This document shows positions 7,925-15,454 of a stretch of DNA of 64,000 bases, one piece after another. Source of the DNA: Polycyclovorans algicola TG408 (GTDB taxonomy: Bacteria > Pseudomonadota > Gammaproteobacteria > Nevskiales > Nevskiaceae). Location of the stretch: positions 310,001-374,000 of the forward strand of contig NZ_JOMH01000001.1 of assembly GCF_000711245.1 (NCBI RefSeq), read 5' to 3'. The notes beneath the pieces were generated by a model that saw nothing but the letters and a program-made list of their open reading frames with translations, searched no databases and was not told the origin of the DNA. A program made the translations under genes and the position numbers. The stretch's first letter is position 1; each line of letters opens with the position of its first letter.

Positions 7925-9730
7925 ATGGCGGCGATGAACATAACCGACCCCCCTGTCGCATCACGCTCGCTGGAACAGAAGGTTCGGATCGCCTGCCTGC
8001 AGGAGCAGTACGCCAAAAGCCCGTTGCCGGCGCTTGGCGTCTGCTCGGTATCGATGCTGTGCGCCGTGCCGGGCTGGTTCTACCTGCCCCGGTCGGTGGT
8101 GGTGGGCTATCTGCTGGCAATGTTCGGCTACCAGGGCCTGATGCTGGGGCTCAGTCAGTGGGTGTATCGACAGAGGGATATCGGCCTCAGCCTGCAACAG
8201 GTGGCCTGGGCGAGTACCGCGATCTATGCGGTGAGCGGGGTCGCCATCGGCGTGTCCAGCGTGGTGCTTTACCGAATCGGTGGCGAGCCCATGTTTCTGT
8301 TTGTGGTGCTGGTGCAACTTGGGCTGGCGGCGGGCAGCCTCGGCACGTCGGCCTACCACCCGCCCAGCATGCTGGCTTATCTGCTGCCGGCAATGGGTAT
8401 TTTCATCGGCGACCTGCTCCTCCACGACCGCAGCTTCACGGTTAATGTGGTCGTGGTGGGTCTGATCTTTGATCTGTTCTACGTCATTGTGATGGGCCAC
8501 GAGCAATCGCGCAGCATTCACACGGCAGTGCGCCTGACCTTCCAGAACGACGATCTGCTCCGGCGCCTTCAGGTCCAGACCGAGGTTGCGCAGGCGGCTC
8601 GCCGCCAGGTTGAACGGGACAGCGAATACAAGTCGCGCTTTTTTGCCAGCGCCAGCCACGACCTCCGCCAGCCGGTGCATGCACTCAACGTCTACACCTC
8701 ACTTCTCAACTCTGTCGAGACAGAAGCCGAACGCGATGAGATCGTTGAGCGTATCGGAACCTGTGTGGCAACCCTCGACGACCTTTTTGGTGCGCTGCTC
8801 ACGGTATCCCGTGCCGAGGACAGCACCGAGGAGCAGGTCGGCAGGACGCCCCAGCCCCTGCAGGGGATCTTCGATACCGTCTTGCATCAGTTCGGACCAT
8901 TGGCCGAACAAAAAGGGCTGTCGCTGCGCGTGGTGCCCACGTCGGTGTGGGTCAGCGGCGATCGTCTTGCGCTGGAACGACTGCTCAGCAATCTCGTGTC
9001 CAATGCCATCCGCTTCACGCCACAGGGCAAGGTTCGCATCGGCGTGCGTCGGCGTGCACTCGGCAAGGTGTCAGTGCAGGTGCTCGATACCGGGATCGGC
9101 ATCGACCCTGCGCTGCGGGACCGCATTTTTGAAGAGTTTTTCCAGGCCGCCAACCCGGGTCGGCACGCCGATCGCGGGTTCGGTTTAGGGCTGGTGATCG
9201 TCAGCCGACTGGCGCGCGCACTCGACTACCGAGTTTCAGTGGACTCACGGCCGGGGCGTGGTAGCTGCTTCTCGGTGCTCGTGCCGCAGGTGCCCGAACC
9301 GAAGCAGGCGAGTGTGAAGCCGCAACCAGCGGCGAGCGGCCGCTTCTCCAGCCCGATCAGTCTGCTGCTGGTGGATGACGACCCGCTGGTTCGCGACGCG
9401 CTGACCCGACTGTTCGCCGACTGGCAGGTTGAGGCCGATGTCTGTGGTTCCAGCCACGAGGCCTATGCACTGGCACGAGAGCAAGGCAACCGTTGGGACT
9501 GCCTGTTGCTCGACCAGCGCCTCGACGAGGTCACCACCGGGGTCGAGCTCGCGGACCAGTTGCGGGGCCTGCTGCACCGCGAACTACCGGTCGCGCTGTT
9601 GACTGGCGAAGACATCGGCCCCTGGACGCTGGAAGCGCAGGCGCGCAGCTTCACCGTGTTGCACAAGCCGGTAAAGATGATCCGCCTGCGTGCCTTCATT
9701 GCCGCCAGCGCGAACCAATCTAGAAGATAA
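7925..9730 (+). CDS. Hybrid sensor histidine kinase with C-terminal receiver
   Basis: About 601 residues. Residues 35-190 contain five to six hydrophobic helices with no obvious extracytoplasmic domain. Then come a coiled linker, a HisKA domain with the phosphorylated histidine at residue 245 (FFASASHDLRQP), a HATPase_c domain (NLVSNAIRFTP, DTGIGID, GFGLGLVIV) and a C-terminal receiver with the aspartate near residue 530 (CLLLDQRLDE). The HDLRQP version of the H-box is frequent in hybrid kinases paired with NarL-type regulators. The frame is open upstream to a TTG, but the ATG at 7925 or the one at 7934 is more likely; GGAGG at 7917-7921 is better spaced for 7934. Confidence 0.92.
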   Translation: MAAMNITDPPVASRSLEQKVRIACLQEQYAKSPLPALGVCSVSMLCAVPGWFYLPRSVVVGYLLAMFGYQGLMLGLSQWVYRQRDIGLSLQQVAWASTAIYAVSGVAIGVSSVVLYRIGGEPMFLFVVLVQLGLAAGSLGTSAYHPPSMLAYLLPAMGIFIGDLLLHDRSFTVNVVVVGLIFDLFYVIVMGHEQSRSIHTAVRLTFQNDDLLRRLQVQTEVAQAARRQVERDSEYKSRFFASASHDLRQPVHALNVYTSLLNSVETEAERDEIVERIGTCVATLDDLFGALLTVSRAEDSTEEQVGRTPQPLQGIFDTVLHQFGPLAEQKGLSLRVVPTSVWVSGDRLALERLLSNLVSNAIRFTPQGKVRIGVRRRALGKVSVQVLDTGIGIDPALRDRIFEEFFQAANPGRHADRGFGLGLVIVSRLARALDYRVSVDSRPGRGSCFSVLVPQVPEPKQASVKPQPAASGRFSSPISLLLVDDDPLVRDALTRLFADWQVEADVCGSSHEAYALAREQGNRWDCLLLDQRLDEVTTGVELADQLRGLLHRELPVALLTGEDIGPWTLEAQARSFTVLHKPVKMIRLRAFIAASANQSRR

Positions 9731-9748
9731 GCATGTCGAGCGGTGGCT

Positions 9749-9824
9749 GACCCGGACCACAGTACGGTTGTGGGGGGGCTAGGCACTTCTTAACCTGTGG
9801 AGACGTCATCTGGGAGATGGGGTC
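9749..9824 (+). ncRNA. Candidate structured leader element B
   Basis: Directly before the subtilase ATG, GACCC (9749-9753) can pair with GGGTC (9820-9824). The enclosed sequence holds two hairpins: CCACA-gtacggt-TGTGG (9757-9773) and CATCT-ggg-AGATG (9807-9819). The string GTACGGTTGT followed by a G-run, and the TAAC...GG.GAC stretch, are shared with element A upstream of the zincin gene. The second hairpin covers the likely ribosome site (GGGAG at 9812-9816), so folding could control translation of the protease. This is an inference from sequence alone. Confidence 0.4.
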
Positions 9825-12548
9825 ATGCAGAGATACGGGCGCGGCGGCTGTCGTGCAGTGACATTCGGCCTTACCGCCAGCCTGCTGCTCGCCGCCTGCG
9901 GCGGCAGCGGCAGCGGCAACCGCAACAACGCGGAGCCGGAGCCCGAACCCACGCCCGTCCCGCAGGGCTTGAGCATCAGCGGGCGGATGCTGGTGCCGGA
10001 CATCGCGGTGGTGGATTCCGACACCGCCGACACCGACCGGGAACAAATATCGAACGACGCCGTACCGCAAGTGATCGAGGGATCGCGGGCCACGGTCAGC
10101 GGCTTCGTTCGATTCACCGAGGACTTGGACGATCCGCAAGCCGATCTGTTCGACAACTATCTGGTAACTCTGGAGCCGGGCCAGGTGGTGAACCTGTTCA
10201 TCGCCGGCGACGGGCAGGACAACGACCTGGATCTGTTCCTCTACGAAGAAGATGCCGAAATCGGTGACTTCGCGAGCGTCTCGGTCGCGCTCGGCAAGTT
10301 CGAGACGGTGATTGCGCCCGAGGATGCCCAAGGCCCCCAGCAGTACCGCGTGCAGGTCTTCGCCTTTTCCGGCAGCTCCAATTACGTACTGACCACTGGG
10401 CCCGACACAGTCGGTTTCGTCGAACCCACCCCGCTTGCGGCGGGCCAGGACCTCGCCTTTGTTCCTGGCCAGCTCATCGTGCAGATGAAAGACGCTCCGG
10501 CCGACGGCATCGCGGCAAAGGCCCAGGCCAGGTCGCTGGGCGCCAACAGCCTGGCCAGCGTCCCGGGCGGGCCGCAGCTGCTCGACGTCTCGGTGCGGCC
10601 CAAGTCGGCCAGCCACGCCGCGCTCACCGGCGCCAGCAACAGCGACAAAGCCCTGGCGCTGGCCACCCTCTACGACCTCAAGACCCTGCAGCGCAACCCG
10701 GACGTGGAATACGCGCAGCTCAACCGCATCATGCGCCCGCTGCGGGTGCCCGACGATCCGCTGTTCGCGCAGCAGGCCTGGCACTACAACCTGATCAACC
10801 TGCCGCAGGCCTGGGACCTCACCCAGGGCTCCGAAGACGTGCTCGTGGCGGTGCTCGACAGTGGCATTCTGACCGAGCATCCAGACCTGGCGCCCAACCT
10901 CGACCCCAATGATCCGGACGGCTACGACTTCATCCAGAACCCGGTCCTTGCCGGCGACGATGACGGGCCGGACGGCGACGCCAGCGACCCCTTCGCGCCC
11001 TCGCACGGCACCCACGTGGCCGGCACCATCAGCGCGGCCACCAATAACGGCGTCGGCGTTGCCGGCGTGGGCTGGAACACCCGCATCATGCCGATCCGCG
11101 TCATTGGTCCCGGCTTCGACGTCGCCACCCTTTTCGATGTCTTCAACGGGCTGCTCTACGCCGCCGGGCTACCCAACAGCAGTGGCGCGCTGCCGGCCCG
11201 CGCCGCCGACATCGCCAACCTCAGCCTGGGCTTGGCCTCTGACCTGACCAGCATCGGCGCCGACCTGCAACCGGATCGTCAGGGCCGCACGCTGTCGCCC
11301 TCGTTCTTCGAGATCGACATCCTGCACCGGGTGCGTGAGGCCGGCCTGATCGTGATCGCCGCCGCCGGCAACAATGGTGATCGCTACGCTTTTTTCCCCG
11401 CTTCCTACGACGGCGTGATCTCGGTGGGCGCGGTCGACCCGGCGTCGACGCGTTCGGCCTATTCGACCTTCAACAGCGCGGTGGACGTCAGTGCGCCCGG
11501 CGGCGGCACCCTCGGCACGCCCGAGGATCAGGTCATCAGCACCGATTCCCAGGCGCGTGATGACGGATCGCTGTCGGCGGTGTATCAAGGCAAAGTGGGC
11601 ACCTCCATGGCCGCGCCGCACGTCGCGGGGGTGGTGGCGCTGATGAAGGCGGTTCATCCCGGGCTGACGCCGGAGATGCTCGACCAGGTGCTGGCCAGCG
11701 GCGCGATCACCCGCGATCTCGGTGCGCCGGGCAAGGACTGGGAATACGGCCACGGCCTGATCGACGCCCACCTGGCGGTGATGGAAGCCCAGCGCCTGGC
11801 CGACGGTGGTGTGCCGGGCCCGGCGCTGCAGACGCCGAACCTTGCGGTGGTCTTCCCCTATCCTCAGAGCATTGATGGGAACGATTTCGAACGGGGACCG
11901 CGGCCGACGTTGCTGTTTGCACCGGGATTCAGGCAAACATCCGAGGATGGTGAGATAACCGACGCGACGATCGGATTCACGGTTGTCAACGGCGGCACCG
12001 GAACACTGGGCGAGGTCAGCGTTTCCAGCGACGTGCCATGGGCCACGATCTCGCTGATGGACACAGATGGCGATGGGATCACCCGCGGTTCGGTTTCGCT
12101 GTCGGAGTCCGACTTTGTTACGGGCGGGGGCGATCCCGAACTGGGCGAAGTCTTCGCGATCACGGTCCAGGCGGGCGACGATGTGGTGGAGACGCTGGTC
12201 TCGGTTATAGGCACCACGCCGACCGAAGTCGAAGACGAGACCAGTCCGGCTGACCTCGGCCAACTGCGGATGCGCCTGCTCGACAGCACGCAGCAAACCG
12301 TGAGGGAGATCCTGGTTTCGCCAAACCCGGAAGGCTTTTACGACTTCGCGTTTGACGATCTGGCGCCGGGCGAGTACGGCCTGCTCGCCGGCACCGACAA
12401 TGATGGAGACGGCCGCCTGTGCGACGCCGGAGAGGCCTGCGCGGTGTTCCCGCTGCCGGACTCGCCGGGGGTGATCAACGTGCGCGACCGCTCGCAGCGG
12501 GACCTGCTGTTCCGGCTTGGCTTCAACGCCTCGGTGTCGGCTGACTGA
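9825..12548 (+). CDS. Secreted subtilisin-family (S8) serine protease lipoprotein
   Basis: A 907-residue lipoprotein (lipobox LLLAAC) with several domains. After a Pro/Glu linker comes a pre-peptidase-C-like beta domain (about residues 50-190), then a propeptide-like stretch (GQLIVQMKDAP), then the S8 catalytic domain. The triad is Asp345 (AVLDSGI), His394 (SHGTHVAGT) and Ser594 (GTSMAAPHVAG), with the oxyanion Asn in AAAGNNGDRYAF. About 250 further residues form beta-rich, acidic domains, one resembling a prealbumin-like sandwich (DLAPGEYGLLAGTDNDGDG) with possible calcium-binding aspartates. It probably acts at the cell surface or outside. It converges with a barrel gene 8 bases downstream. 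Confidence 0.92.
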   Translation: MQRYGRGGCRAVTFGLTASLLLAACGGSGSGNRNNAEPEPEPTPVPQGLSISGRMLVPDIAVVDSDTADTDREQISNDAVPQVIEGSRATVSGFVRFTEDLDDPQADLFDNYLVTLEPGQVVNLFIAGDGQDNDLDLFLYEEDAEIGDFASVSVALGKFETVIAPEDAQGPQQYRVQVFAFSGSSNYVLTTGPDTVGFVEPTPLAAGQDLAFVPGQLIVQMKDAPADGIAAKAQARSLGANSLASVPGGPQLLDVSVRPKSASHAALTGASNSDKALALATLYDLKTLQRNPDVEYAQLNRIMRPLRVPDDPLFAQQAWHYNLINLPQAWDLTQGSEDVLVAVLDSGILTEHPDLAPNLDPNDPDGYDFIQNPVLAGDDDGPDGDASDPFAPSHGTHVAGTISAATNNGVGVAGVGWNTRIMPIRVIGPGFDVATLFDVFNGLLYAAGLPNSSGALPARAADIANLSLGLASDLTSIGADLQPDRQGRTLSPSFFEIDILHRVREAGLIVIAAAGNNGDRYAFFPASYDGVISVGAVDPASTRSAYSTFNSAVDVSAPGGGTLGTPEDQVISTDSQARDDGSLSAVYQGKVGTSMAAPHVAGVVALMKAVHPGLTPEMLDQVLASGAITRDLGAPGKDWEYGHGLIDAHLAVMEAQRLADGGVPGPALQTPNLAVVFPYPQSIDGNDFERGPRPTLLFAPGFRQTSEDGEITDATIGFTVVNGGTGTLGEVSVSSDVPWATISLMDTDGDGITRGSVSLSESDFVTGGGDPELGEVFAITVQAGDDVVETLVSVIGTTPTEVEDETSPADLGQLRMRLLDSTQQTVREILVSPNPEGFYDFAFDDLAPGEYGLLAGTDNDGDGRLCDAGEACAVFPLPDSPGVINVRDRSQRDLLFRLGFNASVSAD

Positions 12549-12556
12549 GCGCGTGC

Positions 12557-13909
12557 TCAAAAGAATCGCTCGGCCGTCAGCCGCACCATGCTCTCCTCTT
12601 CGAGAAAGTTGACGAAGCGGTCGGCGGGCACCCGCTCGAAATGCCGCGCGGTGAGGGCGCCGCGCCAGTTCTGGCCAAAGCGGCGGCTGGCCTGAAGCTG
12701 TATCAGGTGATCGTTACCGCTTCGGTCCATGAAAAAGCCGGCTTCGAACACGGTGCCGGGAATGTCGTTGAGGCTGATGCGGGCGGCGACGAACAGGTCA
12801 TTGTCGCTGCGGCTGTTGATCAAGGTGCGGCGCTCGTCGAACAGGTATTCAGCCAGCGCGGTGACGTCCCAGCCGGTGCTGAAGAAGCGCGGCAAGGCGT
12901 ATTCGAACCCCGCCACTGCGGCCTGGCTGGCGACCCCACCACGCTCGCGCGCCACGGCCTCGAGCTTTAGCGCCATGCCGCCGACGATGTATTGCGCCTC
13001 GACACCGAACTGCCGCAGCCGCGTGTACTGGGGCACCAGCACGATGTTGGCCAGCACCCGGTCGAACAGCTCGACGTCGTCGTCCACCAGTCCCAGCGCT
13101 TGCAACACGTCGAGCACCTGATTGGCCAAGGGCGCCTCCGGCACGGTGGCGTCGGCGACCACCTCGCAGTTGGGCCCCTCGGCGGTCCCGGCAAAGCCGC
13201 TGCCGCGCCGCAGGCACGGGAGAATGTCGGGATCACGCGCAGTGCCGTCAAACACGCTCAGGTTCAAATCCAGTGCGCCGAAACGCATGCGCAGCCGGCC
13301 GGCAACATCGACGCGCCGCTGTCGTTCTGAGGCTTCGTAGCGCGCTTCTTCAGGCGCAAAGTCGAAGCCGACGCGCGGCTGGCCGTCGGGTCCGGGAAAG
13401 GTCCGCGCCCGTTGGTAAGGCATCACGAACAGGTCGACGGCGCCAACCTCCGGCAGCCACGTCAGCGCCAACATTGGCTGGCCGAGCTTGGTGTCGCCGG
13501 CAATGTCTTCAACGAAGTCGGACTGGTTGATGACGTCGACCAGCTTGCGCGACTCGGTCACGCCCCAGCGCACCTGCGCAAAGCCGGCGAGCGCTTCCCA
13601 ATCGCGGCCCAGATGCTGGACATAAAGCGAGCGCACATCGCCGTGGCTGCGGCGGTCATCGAGGTTGTCGAGCCGGTAGAACAGCTCGGCTTCAATTCGC
13701 GTCTGGCGGTCGTTCCAACTGTGAAAAAGGCTGGGCTTCAGGGCGATCGAGGCGGAGTTTCGATCTTCGTCCTGCTTGAAGAACGCGCGCCCCTGCAGCT
13801 CCAGCGCGCCGCCCAGAGCGGCTGCGGAGGCCTCGGCGACGCAGATCGACAGCAGCGCAAACCAGGCCAATCGGCCCCTGCCTGCAAATTGCCACGTTGA
13901 GCACCTCAT
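12557..13909 (-). CDS. Outer membrane beta-barrel protein, RND-cluster type
   Basis: A 450-residue protein with a signal peptide (about residues 1-30) and a mature part of amphipathic strands (ALELQGRAFFK, RIEAELFYRL, YVQHLGRDWEALAGFAQVRWG) ending RLTAERFF, typical of a large outer-membrane barrel resembling alginate-export/DUF1302-type proteins. Proteins of this kind are often encoded next to MMPL/RND exporters and LolA-like lipoprotein-sorting proteins. Here the RND gene lies 1.5 kb away on the same strand, separated by two regulator genes on the plus strand. A transport or lipid-handling role is inferred. I do not recognise a specific family. Confidence 0.65.
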   Translation of the reverse strand: MRCSTWQFAGRGRLAWFALLSICVAEASAAALGGALELQGRAFFKQDEDRNSASIALKPSLFHSWNDRQTRIEAELFYRLDNLDDRRSHGDVRSLYVQHLGRDWEALAGFAQVRWGVTESRKLVDVINQSDFVEDIAGDTKLGQPMLALTWLPEVGAVDLFVMPYQRARTFPGPDGQPRVGFDFAPEEARYEASERQRRVDVAGRLRMRFGALDLNLSVFDGTARDPDILPCLRRGSGFAGTAEGPNCEVVADATVPEAPLANQVLDVLQALGLVDDDVELFDRVLANIVLVPQYTRLRQFGVEAQYIVGGMALKLEAVARERGGVASQAAVAGFEYALPRFFSTGWDVTALAEYLFDERRTLINSRSDNDLFVAARISLNDIPGTVFEAGFFMDRSGNDHLIQLQASRRFGQNWRGALTARHFERVPADRFVNFLEEESMVRLTAERFF

Positions 13910-14162
13910 CCCTTTTTCGCCACCTCGTCGGCCACGCCCATGATGACGCCCTGATTGATTACAACCCGCGGTAGATGATGCGAGAAGCGCTGTACCTCCG
14001 CCATTTCAGGCGCCATAGTCACGGGGTCGCTTTTCGCAGCTCGCGCGTCGAGGTGTGAGGCCGGTCCGCCGGGAGCGCTCGAACTTATGACACCTGAGCC
14101 GCCCGAAACACGAGCGGCTGTCATGCCCAGTGGCTCCTTTACTGCTTGGGACTTCCCGACTG
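13910..14162. promoter_or_regulatory. Divergent intergenic region, barrel gene and LysR gene
   Basis: A 253-base region between two divergent genes, the usual arrangement for a LysR regulator and its target. TTGATTACAA at 13955-13964 is a short interrupted palindrome that could be part of a LysR site. I see no strong promoter hexamers. A 72-codon minus ORF covering much of it looks spurious. Confidence 0.35.
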
Positions 14163-15071
14163 ATGACTCACCCGCGCCTCCCCTCTCTGAATCTGATCAG
14201 GGTCTTCGAAACCGCAGCCCGTCGCATGAGCTTCAAGGGCGCCGCCGAGGAATTGTTCGTGTCGCCGCCGGCCGTCAGCCACCAAATCAAGGCCCTTGAA
14301 GACAGCCTTGGGGTGACGCTGTTCAGGCGGGAAAATCGAAAAATAACGCTGACCGCCGAGGGCAAACGCTACTACCTGCACGTCAAACGCGGGCTGGACC
14401 TGATCGACAGCGCGACCCTGGCCGTGCGCAAAGAAAAGAAGAAGCGGCGGTTCTTGGTCAACACCCTGCCCAATATCGCCAGCCTGCTGTTGTTTCCCAA
14501 CATTCACCACTTTCAGGCCCGATTTCCTGAACTGAACATTCAGATCGACTCCGACGTTGCCCGCATTGATTTCGACACATCCGAGGTCATGGTCGCCATC
14601 CGCCACGAGTGCGGCAACGAACCGGGGCTGACCTACCACCCGCTGGTGCGGATTGCCCTGACGCCCATCTGCAGCCGCCGCTACCTTGAACAGCACCCCG
14701 GCCTGCGAAAGGCCGACTTCACCGGGTGCCGACTCATCAAGATCTCCGGAGACACCTATCAATGGCCGCGTTGGCGAGCGGAATGGGACGCGCGGTCGGA
14801 CGTGTCGGATGAGCTGGTGGTCAGCACCGTGCAGGCCAGTATCGAAGCCGTGAAGAACGATGTCGGCGTGGCCATGGGCTATCTGCCAACGGCATATCAG
14901 TTCATGCACCGCGACGACGACCTGGTGTTGCCCGTGCCCAAAAAGGTCACCCGGCACGGCGAGTGTTTTCTGACTTACCGCAACGAAGATGCCGGAGACG
15001 AGGTCATCAAAACATTCCACGACTGGGTCGTCGGGGTCATTGCGGACGAATGGACAAATAAGAAAATCTAA
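14163..15071 (+). CDS. LysR-family transcriptional regulator (GcvA-like)
   Basis: A 302-residue protein with the LysR N-terminal winged HTH (FETAARRMSFKGAAEELFVSP) and a periplasmic-binding-like effector domain. Residues such as FPELNIQIDSD and the C-terminal SIEAVKNDVGVAMGYLP follow the GcvA/AmpR pattern. Such proteins bind as tetramers upstream of target genes and respond to a small molecule. I take the ATG at 14163, since LysR homology begins immediately after it; an upstream GTG at 14130 is possible. The divergent barrel gene and the downstream RND exporter are plausible targets. Confidence 0.9.
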   Translation: MTHPRLPSLNLIRVFETAARRMSFKGAAEELFVSPPAVSHQIKALEDSLGVTLFRRENRKITLTAEGKRYYLHVKRGLDLIDSATLAVRKEKKKRRFLVNTLPNIASLLLFPNIHHFQARFPELNIQIDSDVARIDFDTSEVMVAIRHECGNEPGLTYHPLVRIALTPICSRRYLEQHPGLRKADFTGCRLIKISGDTYQWPRWRAEWDARSDVSDELVVSTVQASIEAVKNDVGVAMGYLPTAYQFMHRDDDLVLPVPKKVTRHGECFLTYRNEDAGDEVIKTFHDWVVGVIADEWTNKKI

Positions 15072-15158
15072 TCCGAGACAGGCCAACTTTTCATTTGTCA
15101 GCCCCGCGTTCGGTGGGGAACATGTCGGGCATCCGCAACAGCCAAGACGGTCGCCAAA

Positions 15159-15431
15159 ATGTCGCCACATCAAGCCACTCAAAGCCTGTACCCGTCGCGC
15201 GCTGAATCCCTGCCACTCACCCGCCGCGAGCAGGATGTGCTCCGAGAGCTCGCCAAGGGCAACAGCAACAAGCACATCGCCAGAGCGCTGTTCATCAGCG
15301 CGTACACGGTGGATGGTTACGTCAAAGTGATCTATCGAAAGCTGGGCGTGCGCAACCGGTCAATGGCCGCCGTGATGGCGGTGCACCATGGCCTGGTGGC
15401 GGAGCAATTTCCGACGTCTGTCAATGGTTGA
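15159..15431 (+). CDS. Stand-alone LuxR-type HTH regulator
   Basis: A 90-residue protein consisting of little more than one GerE/LuxR DNA-binding domain: LTRREQDVLRELAKGNSNKHIARALFI (key helices) followed by TVDGYVKVIYRKLGVRNR. It has neither a receiver nor an autoinducer-binding domain. Its stop is 24 bases from the convergent RND gene end. Short LuxR-only proteins can act as constitutive DNA-binding proteins or associate with other regulators. It may be co-transcribed with the LysR gene, which ends 87 bases upstream. Confidence 0.82.
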   Translation: MSPHQATQSLYPSRAESLPLTRREQDVLRELAKGNSNKHIARALFISAYTVDGYVKVIYRKLGVRNRSMAAVMAVHHGLVAEQFPTSVNG

Positions 15432-15454
15432 GAAACACATCACGCCGCTCGCCC

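Noticed and set aside
13906-14124. 72-codon minus-strand ORF overlapping the start of the barrel gene
   Set aside because: Its stop overlaps the barrel ATG as in a coupled gene, but the translation is low-complexity at the N-terminus, matches nothing I know, lies in the divergent promoter region and has no good ribosome site.
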